Positions 39,776 to 50,085 of a stretch of DNA of 64,000 nucleotides are shown here, piece after piece. A program made the translations under genes and the position numbers. Each line of letters begins with the position of its first letter. Positions within the stretch are counted from its first letter, which is position 1. Under the pieces are notes generated by a model that had not been told where the DNA came from, searched no databases, and saw only the letters and a program-made list of their open reading frames with translations. The DNA comes from Palaemon carinicauda. Lineage: Eukaryota > Arthropoda > Malacostraca > Decapoda > Palaemonidae. The stretch lies in contig NC_090735.1 in NCBI RefSeq assembly GCF_036898095.1, positions 2,928,478-2,992,477 on the forward strand. Direction: 5' to 3'.

Positions 39776-40327
39776 TATGTTCAAAAATTTATTTTATAAT
39801 GAAAATATAATTTCTACGTCAAAATAGAACACAACGTATTAGATTCCAGTGTGCCTTAGCTTTGCACGCTGCACATTAGCTTCACCGAAATTCACAATTC
39901 CATTACGTTACTGACATTTATATACAGAAGAGTTTACATAATAAGAACAAAATGATGATAATAATAAAGGAGAATACCATTACAGTGATACCTCGGTACT
40001 CGACCATAATCCGTTCGAGATCCGTGTTCGACCTCCGATTTGTTCGAGTACCGAATTTTTTTTCCCCATAAGAAATAATGGTATATATTCTATTCCGTTC
40101 CCAAGCACTCGAACAGGCCCAAAATATTAATAAAACGTGTACCTAAACAACAATAATTATCTAAATGTGTATGAAATTGGTCAGAAAATCCTATAAAACA
40201 ATTTTAAACCATTTACTGTACTAAAATAAAACAATTTTAAACCATTTTCTGTACTGTAGTGAACATACCTTTGAGCAGCGGTTCGATGGCATACAGGGAT
40301 GGATGTGGAGAGGATGGAAGGGGGAGG

Positions 40328-42205
40328 TTACTGCTTGGAAGGAGAGTCCCCTTCCATGATGTGGCGGGGTAGTTCTCCTTCAGGAGTTGTTTCTCTCTCC
40401 AATGAAAGGGTGGGCAGATCTATTTCAGGGGTTTCTTCTCTTCTTTGTCTCTTCTTTGGAGGAGAAACAGGCTTTGATGTAGCAGCTTTCTTTTCTTTTG
40501 TGAAAAACTGGTCTATTGTTAATTGTTTCTTCCTCCTCTGCAGTATTCTTCGAAAATGATACATGACACTATCATTAAACATATGCACTGCCCGGTTTGC
40601 TACTGCAATTTCTGGGTGGTATTTTTCAGCAAAAGCCTGCACATCTGCCCACTTGGAACAAATTTCATTGATGAGAGAACTTGGAACATCCTCCCTTACC
40701 TCATCCTCTTCTGAAGATTCCTGCTCCACAATCAGATCCTGCTGCTGTTGTTGTTGCAGGTGCAACAATTCCTCCACAGTCAACTCGGTAGAATGGCTTT
40801 CTACAAGCTCATCAATATCATCCTTGTCGACCTCAAGCCCCAAACTCCTGCCCATGACAACAATTTCCTCAACGACATCAGTGTCATCAGAAATTACAGG
40901 GGTAGCAGTGCTTGGACCCGCCTCTGGTTGGAAACCTTCAAACTCCCTCTCTGTGACACATGATGGCCACAGCTTACGCCAGGCAGAGTTCAATGTCCTA
41001 TAGGTCACACCTCGCCAAGCTTGGTCAATCATGTTAACAGAGTTGAGGATGCTGAAGTGTTCCTTCCAGAATTCCTTTAGGGTCAACTTCGTGTCACTGG
41101 TCACTTCAAAACACTTTCTGAAAAGGGCCTTGGTATAGAGTTTTTTGAAGTTTGAAATGACCTGTTGGTCCATGGGCTGGAGTATGGGAGTAGTATTGGG
41201 GGGCAAGAATTTGATTTTGATAAAGCTGTATTCTTCTTTCAAGTCATCCTCGAGACCTGGAGGATGTGCAGGAGCATTGTCCATAACCAGAAGACATTTC
41301 ATTGGCAAGCTCTTTTCAATGAGGTAAGCCTTAACCTGGGGGGCAAACACTTCGTTTATCCACTCAGTAAAGAATTGTCTTGTGACCCAAGATTTAGTGT
41401 TCGAGCGCCACATAACTGGTAGTGCACTTTTACAAATATTATTTCGTTTGAACACCCGGGGGTTGTCCGAGTGGTACACTAACAAGGGTTTGATCTTGCA
41501 ATCGCCACTTGCATTTGCACACAGCAACAATGTTAGCCTATCTTTCATTGGCTTGTGACCTGGCATCTTCGTCTCGTCCTTGGTAATGTACGTATTGGCT
41601 GGCATTTTCTTCCAAAATAACCCAGTCTCATCACAATTAAAGACTTGTTGTGCGATCAAATTTTGTTCATTTATGTACCGATCGAATTCCCCCACGTATT
41701 TATCGGCTGCAATTTGATCCGAACTAGCTGCCTCCCCATGCCTAGTAACACGATGAATACCTGTTCTATTACGAAACTTTTCAAACCAACCCCTGCTCGC
41801 TTTAAATGTAAATGAATCACTTTCACTGGTACTCGGACTTTTCTTCACTAATTCTTCATAGATATGCAACGCTTTTTCACAAATGAACGCTTCACTAACA
41901 CTTTCCCCGGCCAACTGTTTTTCTTTAATAAATATTAAAAGCAACTTTTCCATCTCCTCAATCACTTGTGGCCTTTGCTTAGTTACCGCCGTAACTCCCG
42001 TTGCAACATTCGCCTTCTTAATCATTTCTTTATGCTTTAAAAACGTAGAAATGGTCGACTTCGCCATTCCGTATTCTACCGCTAAATCGGACACTCGTAC
42101 ACCATTCTCATATTTCGCTATAATTTCCTTCTTCAACTCGATCGTTGTTCGCACTGTTTTCCTCTTCTCCTTCCCCTTAACACTCATTACTTTCTTGGGA
42201 CTCAT
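40328..42205 (-). CDS. Tigger/pogo-family transposase
   Basis: 625 residues from the ATG of 'MSPKKVMSVKGKEKRK'. An upstream in-frame ATG would add ten hydrophobic residues that I think are not translated. There is an N-terminal psq-type helix-turn-helix ('VRVSDLAVEYGMAKSTIS'), then a CENP-B-like second DNA-binding domain ('RGWFEKFRNRTGIHR'). The DDE_1 catalytic domain has its first Asp in 'FNCDETGLFW', the second in 'LLVMDNAPAH' and the third in 'ILQPMDQQVISNFKK'. The C-terminus has a Gln run, an acidic stretch and the PCNA-interacting-type motif QLTIDQFF. It cuts and pastes its element at TA. There are no stops or frameshifts. Confidence 0.93.
   Translation of the reverse strand: MSPKKVMSVKGKEKRKTVRTTIELKKEIIAKYENGVRVSDLAVEYGMAKSTISTFLKHKEMIKKANVATGVTAVTKQRPQVIEEMEKLLLIFIKEKQLAGESVSEAFICEKALHIYEELVKKSPSTSESDSFTFKASRGWFEKFRNRTGIHRVTRHGEAASSDQIAADKYVGEFDRYINEQNLIAQQVFNCDETGLFWKKMPANTYITKDETKMPGHKPMKDRLTLLLCANASGDCKIKPLLVYHSDNPRVFKRNNICKSALPVMWRSNTKSWVTRQFFTEWINEVFAPQVKAYLIEKSLPMKCLLVMDNAPAHPPGLEDDLKEEYSFIKIKFLPPNTTPILQPMDQQVISNFKKLYTKALFRKCFEVTSDTKLTLKEFWKEHFSILNSVNMIDQAWRGVTYRTLNSAWRKLWPSCVTEREFEGFQPEAGPSTATPVISDDTDVVEEIVVMGRSLGLEVDKDDIDELVESHSTELTVEELLHLQQQQQQDLIVEQESSEEDEVREDVPSSLINEICSKWADVQAFAEKYHPEIAVANRAVHMFNDSVMYHFRRILQRRKKQLTIDQFFTKEKKAATSKPVSPPKKRQRREETPEIDLPTLSLERETTPEGELPRHIMEGDSPSKQ
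40502..40525 (-). other. PIP-box-like motif in the transposase
   Basis: Encodes QLTIDQFF, a perfect fit to Q-x-x-[ILM]-x-x-[FY]-[FY], followed by basic residues. PCNA binding through such a C-terminal motif has been reported for Drosophila pogo transposase. Confidence 0.75.
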
Positions 42206-42587
42206 TATGAAAGCTAAAAAAGCAATTAAAAGCACTGAAAATCACTAAATCACAACGAATGCTGATCGCGCGTTGTCTGAGTGACGCTCTCGAGAGAACT
42301 GATGCTTCCCGAACAAGCGAGAGTGGCCGAGATGGCGCGATCATCACAAAGCCCATGCGGTCGTCACGTGTTCGGCTGGTCGAGTACCGAATTTTTGGTC
42401 GAGCACCGCAGCAAAAATTTCTCGAAAATTTTGGTCGAACTCCGAATTGTTCGAGTATAGAGTCGTTCGACTACCGAGGTATCACTGTACTGTACTACTC
42501 TTAACATCGTGCAGTAATAATTTTAAGCTCTTAAAACATCCATGATAATCTTCCCTTCGGGAGATTATTCTAACAATTTTTCTCTTT

Positions 42588-43190
42588 GCCCTGGCCTCTT
42601 CAAAGACGGTCAGCAAATTTCCTTGTCTCTCCTACATCGCCCTTTCGAGGGGATGGTGACTGATTACTCTCAGCTTCGTCCCTCAAAATACAGCTGTAGC
42701 GGATGCTAGGTTCGTGCCCTTCAGGATTGCTTGCTATTCTGGATTGCAAGTCTACAGGAGGTAACTGATGACACGGATCAACTGTTACTATATCCTGTGA
42801 GAGAGCTAAGGTGCTATCTCAAGCGTACAAGAGCTCTCCCATGCAACAATCATCTGCTTCTCAGTACAGTCATGGATTAAACAGGTCCAGGTCATTGACA
42901 GTGCCCTCAATCCTGCCCCCCATCACCAGCGATGACAACCCAGAGCTCATGACATCAGGGGTATAGACATCCCTGGTGTCCAAAAGGAACTTTTCTGTGT
43001 CACAGGTGTTACAAACAGGCATGTGGAAGTGTCAGACCTTCACCACCCATAACCTGCAAGACATGACACACAGGCCCATAGACACGTTCTTTGTAGGCCC
43101 TGTGGTGGCTGCTTAGCAAGTGGTCTAGATTCCTTAGCTCATTACAGGACAATTAGCAGTTGGTCAAGGGAAGAGATTACGCTTTTAGCT
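42588..43190 (+). pseudogene. Ancient DIRS recombinase C-terminal half and 3' region
   Basis: Aligns with element D 31276-31900. It has 'ggcctc..aagacggtcagc' (catalytic Arg region), 'ctcagcttcgtccctcaa', 'gctcatgacatcaggggta' (His-x-x-Arg region) and 'tgtggaagtgtcagacctt', then the post-ORF 'cctgtggtggctgct' and 'attagcagttggtcaaggg'. Heavily mutated. Confidence 0.65.
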
Positions 43191-43191
43191 A

Positions 43192-43393
43192 GGACTAGGG
43201 AGAGCAAGGCAATGGCTGCTAATGACTCAGCATTTAGGCCTATAAGCTCCCCCAGAATCCCCATGTTTTGCTCACAAAGATGGTGAGATTGCAGGCACTA
43301 CAATAAACTAACGAGTTTGAGCAGGACTCAAACCCCAGTCTGGGAGACCAACAGGCAGAAACGTTTCCAATTGGCCACTACATCTAAGGATTG
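43192..43393 (-). mobile_element. tRNA-derived SINE, truncated copy
   Basis: The complement of the SINE head and body found at 11690 and 12690. It has the B-box complement ggactcaaacccc and 'ggccacta' at its promoter end. It is truncated at the 3' side and sits exactly between two DIRS fragments. Confidence 0.75.
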
Positions 43394-43394
43394 C

Positions 43395-44930
43395 GGTGTA
43401 TAGGGAAAATTCCAGTCTTATGCTAAGCAGAGGATAGAGTACCTGGGAATGCTGATAGATATAACAACACCAAAAGTCTTAACATTGAACAACCACATAA
43501 GTACGCTTGAGAAAGTATTGTGACCTTTCCTCAACCATCAAGAACTACCGGTTCAGCAGTGACAAGTAGTACTGGTCTTGTCTTTGGTGAAGCTTGTACC
43601 TAATGAGTGTCTCCATTATCTGTTCTAAGAGTGGTGTCTGAAGTGCCACTGGTCAGTAGCAGTAGATCCTTACACACGCTTATTCTGGTGGAACAGAAGG
43701 TATAGGACGATCTAGCCAGGTGGCTGGAAGATGAGAACCTCATGAAGGGGACTTATCTGGAATGTTCTCCAGAAATGCTACTGTTCACAGATGCATCAAA
43801 GGAAGGATGGCATGTGAACCTGAGGACCCATGGCGGGTTGCTGTCTGAAGAAGAAAAGTGCTAACTGTACTGTACACATCAACCTCTTGTAAATGTGGGC
43901 AGCATTCTTGGCACTACAAGCACTGTAGCATACTTAGTAGTGTCGATGAGCAAAAGCACAAAGGTATTAGCTTGAATCAACAAGTAACACAGCAAGTTGG
44001 TGAACCAGGCACACACATGGGCACTCAAAAATGTAGTGGAGTTGTCAACAGGACTCATTCCAAGCAAGAGGAATGTAATTGCCGACAAGCTTTCATAGGA
44101 GAGGAATGGACATTTCTATTGTAGCAATGAAGCTTTTGACTTTGTGGGTTTCCCCATCGATCGACATGCTTGCCACGCAACTCAACAAGAAGTTCCTGGT
44201 CATCTGCTCACCAATGCTGGACCCAGCAGTGGCTCTAGAAGATAACTTTCAACACCCGTGGGACAAGGTAGATGTCTACGTTTTCCTGCTCATCTGCTAA
44301 GTAATCAACAGTGCTAACAGTGCCAAACCATGGAATAACCCTGGTGGCTTTCAAATGGCCATATGCCAAAATACCAGACCTGCTGATGGTTTTAGTGAGT
44401 TTCCAAGTGAGTTACCCAGGTGGCCCAACCTACTTGGTCAGCCTCACCTACAGTTACCACAACTAAGTGACATCCCTGTCCCTCCACAGGTGGAGACTAT
44501 CCAGTATCTTCTCCGAGGAAAAGGCTTTTCGTAAGGCACTGCACAAGAAATACAGTACTGTATTTGGATACCTGAGTATATCCTCTGCAATTCCATATAC
44601 CAAACAAAGTGGGCCCTCTTTTGCTACTGGTGTCATAGAAGGAGTACTTCTCCGGTAGAAGCTTTTCTCCAACAAATAGTGGGTTACCTCGTCTACCTTA
44701 GTTGAGACAAGCTCCTCTTAGTCTCAGTAGTGAAAGGCTATCGTTTAACCTTGAGCCAGGTCTTGAGACAGAAGGGGTTCAACCTTTCCTCTGTGTGGGA
44801 ACTATCTATGCTTATGGGGAGTTTCAAGCAGTCTTTTCCTCCAAGGGAACTCAAGCCACTTGCGTGCAATGTCCCCTTAGTTTTCAGGTTACGAAAAATG
44901 CTAATTACTTAAACCTTTAATAGGAAACTT
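43395..44930 (+). pseudogene. Ancient DIRS RT C-terminus, RNase H and recombinase N-terminus
   Basis: RT tail 'VEYLGMLIDI' (about 43437). RNase H: 'LLFTDASKEGW' (about 43785), then 'LWVSPSIDMLATQLN' and 'DPAVALEDNFQHPWDKVDVY' (44140-44290), matching element D. Recombinase N-terminal domain: 'VETIQYLLRGKGFS' (about 44488) and 'VVKGYRLTLSQVLRQKG' (about 44725). Many stops. It continues without clear coding to about 45150. Confidence 0.7.
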
Positions 44931-45159
44931 ATCCCTAGTGGGAAAGAAGTCTCTATGAACCAAAATCGGGCTGGTTTAACTTTCCAGGAAATTCAAAGCA
45001 TCTGGTCTTAGATAGAAATGAAGGTGATGACTCCTGCCAACCTCCTAATGGTCTGAACAAGGAGGTATCACAAGCATTAGGTTAGGACCATACCAAGGAT
45101 ACTGTAAATTGTAACCTATATCCTTGTATTGGATATGTTGTCCAAATGTATAGGCATCT

Positions 45160-46260
45160 ATAAAAAATGGGTTTGAATACATTCTATCCAACCTCTCTGG
45201 TTGCATCCCATTACTGGGGTGGGCAATTTGGGTATTACTGCTTGGAGCTCTTCATGAGCATAGATAGATCCCATGAGAAGTGGAGGTCTGTGTTTCTCAG
45301 TCAGAAAATTGTACTGTAAGCTAGGCAGTAACCTTTCCTCACCGCAACCGAGAGGCATTTCTCTTGGCGAAAACAGTGACCAAGAAGTTCACAGTCTGCG
45401 CTAGAAAAGCACCCTTTCTACACCAATTGTAGGAATGGTCCACTTCCATGTCAGACAGCTGCATAGGCCAATATTGTTCCCCAGACATCTCAGCAGTCCT
45501 TTGCAAAAAGCCTTTATCTCGGAGGCGATACTGTAAAGGCTCCAACCGTGAAATACAAACAACTTCAAAGATAACCTCTGAAGGTGCAGCTGACAGAGAA
45601 GCAAGTTCCAAAGGTAGTGCTCTTGGCATCTCAAGTAAATAAGCTAACAGACCTGGATTCCATTCATCTTATGGTCGTCTGGGAGCCACCAGGGTTATCC
45701 TAAGACATGCCATGATCAACACTCGGTGGATCAACCAGCCAATCATGTTGAAAGGGGTATAGGCATAGGTGTCCAGGTGATCCTATGTTTGTTAGATAGT
45801 ATCTTTGAACACTTTCCAGAAATGGGGAAACAGAACACTGAGAGTTTCCTGTTTAACCATGTGGCAAACTGGTTGGCTGCCGTTGATCCCCAGAGAGCAA
45901 GAAGCCTATCCACTATGTGAGGAAGGGTCCACTCTGGCAACTAATTGTGACTGTTAGAACATTCCTCTTGCCTGGGATGATGCACACAACTCTACAGCAT
46001 TGCTGACCTCCTTTGTCAGCTCACAAAAACTATAATATAAAAGTCTTTCCTTGCAGAATACTTGTTCCATCACTACAGAGTAGGAAAGGTTGCCATGCTA
46101 AGAATGCTGCATACATTTCCAGTAGGCTGATATGCAGGTCCTTTTCTACTTGGAACCACACACCGAAGCAACTTAATTCCTCAGGTGCCTACCCTACCCC
46201 TCCTCGGATGTGATCGAGAACAGAAGTACCTCAGAAGGTGGGGAATTGAGTAAAACTCCT
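45160..46260 (-). pseudogene. Ancient DIRS fragment in inverted orientation
   Basis: Reading the minus strand from 46260 downward gives an RNase H remnant ('LHISLLEMYAAFLA'-like, about 46100-46140) and 'LLALWGSTAANQFATWLN' (about 45850-45900). Next are a 'DTYAYTPF'-like piece and 'RITLVAPRRP'. The recombinase start 'LEPLQYRLRDKGFLQRTAEM' lies near 45490-45550. It faces the plus-strand fragment at 43395-44930 tail to tail. Confidence 0.65.
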
Positions 46261-46605
46261 TCACGAGGTTTTCGTCATTCAGTCACCAGTAAAGATCCTC
46301 TCATACCTCTTGCTCAACCGGAACAAGATGGGAAGGGAGATCACTGACTGGCGACCAGTGACGCTTGAAGTATTACTGAGGCAATCATCTTGAAGACACG
46401 TGCACGGAAGGAAAGACATTGCCACAGAAGCAAAACTAATTTATGAATTTAGGCAGCTTGACGAGAGACACTGAAGAAAATATTCAGAATAAGAAATAAA
46501 GTTGAAGACCCGATAAAACACTGAGAGTAAAAGTTAAAATTAGGTTAAATATTTCAGCAACTATCTTGAGTATTGCACTGGTTACAGTGTGCCACACACA
46601 CCCCT

Positions 46606-46702
46606 TTTCTGGGTCGACCTGTGGCGGCCGGTGAAAAGGGGTCCTTCTAATACACTTTTCTGATAAAATCGTCACCGGGCGCCACAGGTCTCTCCCCAGA
46701 AA
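46606..46702. repeat. Fold-back hairpin sequence
   Basis: Arms gacctgtggcggccggtga (46616-46634) and tcaccgggcgccacaggtc (46672-46690) pair with one mismatch. The pairing resumes outside after a short bulge (ttctggg with cccagaa). The loop is about 37 nt. No gene nearby; possibly part of a MITE. Confidence 0.7.
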
Positions 46703-47331
46703 TAGATTTTTCCTTCGTCAAAATCCCTTTATTGATATGGTATGGTTTATTTCTGAATCCTATATTTTAGATACTCTGTATTTGTTATCAACAAAGAAAA
46801 ACTCCCTGATACTGTTACTAGTTTATCCTATCTAAAATTTAGTTGCAGAATCTAACTTAAGGAGCAAATAAAAGGCATTTCAAGAAATTCTATCAGAACA
46901 GTAATTTTATTTTCTTGACAAATGTACACATTTTTCACAGTACATATTATAACTAGGCTAATGCCACATACAATTTTGTATGAATTTATAATTGTACTGT
47001 AGGAGTTACTTGTCAGCTCTTAGTAATACTCAAATTTAGCATTTTAATTTTGAAAATGCATCACCACAACCCCTCAAAAATTTCTCACAGAAAATGTGTT
47101 AAACCCTTTACCACTAACTAAAATAAAATTTGCATCCTACACTGATTACTAGTAACACAAATCACATTTCCCACTAAAACTATATACTGAAGCGTAAGTT
47201 CAGAAATCTGATGAAGAGCCAATAAATCTTGACATTATGCCAAAACATATTTTATATAAGCGTCTCAGGTCTCAACACCAAAGCATTGAAAAAAAAAAAT
47301 TATTTAACCATATTACCTACCAATTCACTGG
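46703..47331. other. Unassigned AT-rich DNA
   Basis: Downstream flank of SRPRB. No feature seen. Confidence 0.4.
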
Positions 47332-47334
47332 TTA

Positions 47335-47585
47335 AGCCCTGTCCACACAATCGAGCATGCCCGACGGGCAAACAGTGATACCAGGTGACAATAGTTAGTG
47401 AAAATGAGGGTTGATGACATCAGAAGTGGGAAAACTAAAGGCAGGGATCTGGCAACACTGTATGATGCCAGATCCCTATCTGTGTTTGTCCTGCTTCTGA
47501 CGTCATTACCCCTCATTCTTACTAACTATTGTGGTCTGGTATCACTGCTTGCCCGTGGGGTATGCTCGATCGTGTGGACAGGGCT
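47335..47585. mobile_element. Harbinger-like fold-back MITE
   Basis: 251 bp. Almost the whole length is an inverted repeat (arms of about 120 bp). The left arm is agccctgtccacaca.., then 'gcatgcccgacgggca' and 'gcagggatctggca'; the right arm is its complement with about 15% mismatches. It is flanked on both sides by TTA (47332-47334, 47586-47588). A TTA target duplication is typical of PIF/Harbinger elements. Non-coding. Confidence 0.8.
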
Positions 47586-47589
47586 TTAC

Positions 47590-48099
47590 AGTATAGCAGG
47601 GTACTAAATCTAAAATTATGAATTTAAACTTAAATACTTATTACTCCTATTCATTTAAAAAGATTATTTGTACAGCAATACATGATGACATAAGCGTAAA
47701 CTATAAACAACATGAAGAAATGAAATAGAATTACATGTACGCTATTTTAACAGTATATCAAAAAGAATCACTATCAATAAATCGAAAGAGGTTTGCAATG
47801 AGGTACAGGCATTTCTTACCTATCTCATTACCAAAATGTAAATACTGTGCTGTACAGCTGTTCTTACATTTAGCCAAGGTCAATCCCGGAAACCAGTGTC
47901 TATTTTTTTTAAACTATTACTACACTATTTAATACATTTCTCAAAAAAAAAAAAAAACTTAGAAAACTTAAATCTTAAAAAAATTCTAATGCATTTTTAT
48001 GAAAATTTATGATTCCTTTATCATAAACTTTCTACCATTTTCTATGAGTATTTCTATACTTGGATGCTTACAGGAATGGTTTTCATATCAAAACAAAAA
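47590..48099. other. Unassigned AT-rich DNA
   Basis: No feature recognised between the MITE and the probable SRPRB 3' end. Confidence 0.4.
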
Positions 48100-48807
48100 A
48101 GCATCAAAAGTAAAATTATAAGTAAGTATTTTATTGAGAATATGGTACATTATATATTTTCCTGCAAGCCAGTAAATCATCCATAATTCAATCACAATAG
48201 CCAGAAAAAAAGCATCTGAAAAAACTTCCAAGTTTACCTTTGCAAATGGAAAGAACAAACTTTAACACAACTAGCAATGGACTTTTGGTTTAAGTACATA
48301 TCCTACATACATAACCTCATAAACTTAGAATGAAAGGCATTTCATTTACACACAGTGTAATATAAAATATTCTCTTATACCTTGCAAAGCAACATCACCA
48401 AAGTCCATTAAGCTCTTAAATCTTGCTGGGGATCATAACCCTTTTACCCCCAAAGGACGTACTGGTACGTTTCACAAAACTCATCCCTTTACCCCCATGG
48501 ACGTACCAGTACGTCCTTGCAAAAAAATGCTATAAAAATTTTTTTTTCATATTTTTAATAAATTTTTGAGAAAATTCAGGCATTTTCCAAGAGAATGAGA
48601 CCAACCTGACCTCTCTATGACAAAAATTAAGGCTGTTAGAGCAATTTTAAAAAAATATACTGCAAAATGTGCTTGAAAAAAAATACCCCTTGGGGGTTAA
48701 GGGTTGGAAATTTCCAAAGAGTCTGGGGGTAAAAGGGTTAAGCTCTTAAATCTTGCTGGGGATCTTAATAGCGTCTCTTGTACCTACGCATCGCATCCTC
48801 CTTAAAA
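48100..48807 (-). other. SRPRB: Probable 3' untranslated region of SRPRB
   Basis: Lies directly after the stop codon at 48808-48810. On the minus strand an AATAAA signal (complement TTTATT at 48130-48135) could end the transcript near 48100-48120. It contains a piggyBac-like MITE. The end is inferred from the signal alone. Confidence 0.4.
48439..48737. mobile_element. piggyBac-like MITE in the SRPRB 3' end
   Basis: 299 bp with 14-bp perfect inverted tips (cccttttaccccca and its complement). Flanks are TTAA on the right and ATAA on the left, suggesting a TTAA duplication. Inside is a duplicated 'tttaccccc..ggacgtac' unit holding the palindromic ggacgtac-cagtacgtcc. A second, truncated copy is at 60630-60720. 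Confidence 0.7.
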
Positions 48808-49006
48808 TCAGGCCAACTGCTGTAGCCACGTAGTCAAAGGATACAAGTTCTCACCACCCTTTGTAGTAACCTCCACAAATTCAACTTTCATTGGTGAAAG
48901 GTGGCTGAACTCAAAGTCTTTCCCAATATGGCCAAGATATCTATTGTTATTACCACCTTCCCCCACGGACTGCAGCTGGTTGGCTTGTGTCACTCTTAAC
49001 AAATTC
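48808..49006 (-). CDS. SRPRB: SRP receptor beta subunit, last coding exon
   Basis: Encodes the C-terminal 65 residues: 'NLLRVTQANQLQSV', 'GHIGKDFEFSHL', 'MKVEFVEVTTKGG' and the end 'LTTWLQQLA'. This matches the SRPRB C-terminus (known pattern: LRVTRS.., GKEFEFSQLPLKVEFLECSAKGG.., LEKWLAKIA). 'VTTKGG' is the G5 loop of the small GTPase fold. The acceptor is ttcaatttccag followed by GAATTTG. Phase fits the upstream exon (58497-58628), the split codon being AT|G. SRPRB is an ER membrane GTPase that docks the SRP receptor at the translocon. The stop is TGA. The gene runs antisense to the DIRS element in its intron. Confidence 0.88.
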
Positions 49007-49163
49007 CTGGAAATTGAAGAAAGAATTACTATTGTATCATCAACAAAGAAAGAGAGAAAGCTACAAGAAAATGAAGTGAAAGAATGCACACAGGTTGTTA
49101 TAAACACTTTTCTTATGAAAAAAAGATAAAATATTCAAATATCATCAATAAATAATTCAACAT

Positions 49164-49412
49164 GGTGAGGGGTAGATGGATTGGTCATGCTCTTTGCACT
49201 CCACTAGGGATTAGTTCACCAAACTTTCAACTGGGCTCCACAAGGCACAAGAACAGTTGGAAGACACAGGCCTACATGGCTGAGGACTATGAAGTGGGAA
49301 GTAAGAAATGACGAATAGAGAAATATTGATTTAAAACCTCAAGATAGAGAAGACTGGCTAAATCGAACCATGGCCCTTTACGTCAATAAGCGTAGGAGGA
49401 GGTTATGATGAT
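49164..49412 (+). pseudogene. LINE C-terminal fragment
   Basis: Third copy of the 1395-1740 family. 'caactgggctccacaaggca', the 'TWLRTMK' segment (about 49275-49295), 'aatagagaaatattgattta' and an Arg-rich end with an ATG-repeat tail. Several stops. Confidence 0.65.
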
Positions 49413-49549
49413 GAAATAATTTAATAAGTTTACATCTTTTGCATTCAGATCTCCCCAGACTGTACCATCCTGTATGCAGTACTTAATATCCAGTTTAAAT
49501 CTAACAGTCTTGCCTTCTACATCATAATGCTTAACACTATACAGTACTT

Positions 49550-49890
49550 TCAAGTTTTATTCCATCTGTGACCAGATTGTGGAAAGATTTTCCTAACCTG
49601 CTAGTTGAATCGCTTCAGCTTCAGAAATTCAAACTTGCAGCGAATGTTTTTGTGTTGAACAGGTTAACGTAAGTCTCTTCTCATAGTTTATATGTCAGAT
49701 CTATCTGACATAGGCTGTTGCCGATCTTGAGATATTTTTTTACTCATAACTTCTCATATACGGTACATTTATTTCCTTATTTCCTTTCCTCACTGGGCTA
49801 TTTTCCCAGTTGGGGGAGTCATTGGACTAGTAACATCCTACTTTTCCAACTAGGGTTGTAGCTTAAGCTAGTAATAATAATAATAATTAT
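49550..49890 (+). pseudogene. LINE C-terminus with the AAT-tailed 3' end
   Basis: 49550-49672 is open and encodes 'SSFIPSVTRLWKDFP' and 'QLQKFKLAANVF', a typical RT C-terminal segment of Jockey/CR1-like LINEs (pattern: FIPxTxRLWNxLP..F), ending in TAA. It is followed by about 90 bp and then the shared core (tcctcactgggctattttcc, 'ttccaactagggttgtag') with an AAT tail at 49870-49887. This ties the AAT-tailed repeat to a LINE. Confidence 0.7.
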
Positions 49891-50085
49891 CATCATCATA
49901 TCCAAACCATCTAAATTTTTCTGATATTCATCTTTTTTCTAGCTTCTGAGGACATATTTCCATCAATTTGTCATTTGTAATATGATCTTCCCATCATACT
50001 CTTAATAACATTACTAAGATCAGAAATTATCAGGCTCCCTTTTTTTTTACTGCAAGTTACTGAAAACTGAAAATTTTCAATATTA

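Larger units (their letters stand above)
33074..39808 (+). mobile_element. DIRS-type retrotransposon C, full length but inactivated (about 6.73 kb)
   Basis: Left repeat at 33095-33240, right repeat at 39625-39775, internal complementary region at about 39504-39570. Gag, RT-RNase H and recombinase are all present in the standard order, but each carries stops or frameshifts. It is a distinct family from A/B: the same protein plan, but different ends and a gag with an 8-residue charged repeat. Confidence 0.9.
39983..42487 (-). mobile_element. Tigger/pogo-type DNA transposon, apparently complete
   Basis: 2,505 bp bounded by perfect 16-bp tips, cagtgatacctcggta and its complement, and flanked by TA on both sides (39981-39982, 42488-42489), the Tc1-mariner target duplication. 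Subterminal repeats of 'ttcgagtaccgaa' occur at both ends. It encodes one intact transposase. It sits 175 bp beyond DIRS C and just before ancient DIRS debris. Confidence 0.93.

Noticed and set aside
42552..42573. Small hairpin aatcttcccttcgggagatt resembling a bacterial terminator
   Set aside because: The DNA is eukaryotic, the stem is short, and it lies next to a transposon end with no associated gene.
46270..46380. Possible plus-strand RT start (a 'WRPVTLEVLL' reading) near the inverted DIRS debris
   Set aside because: Only one short motif-like string, in the orientation opposite to the adjacent fragment; not enough to call.
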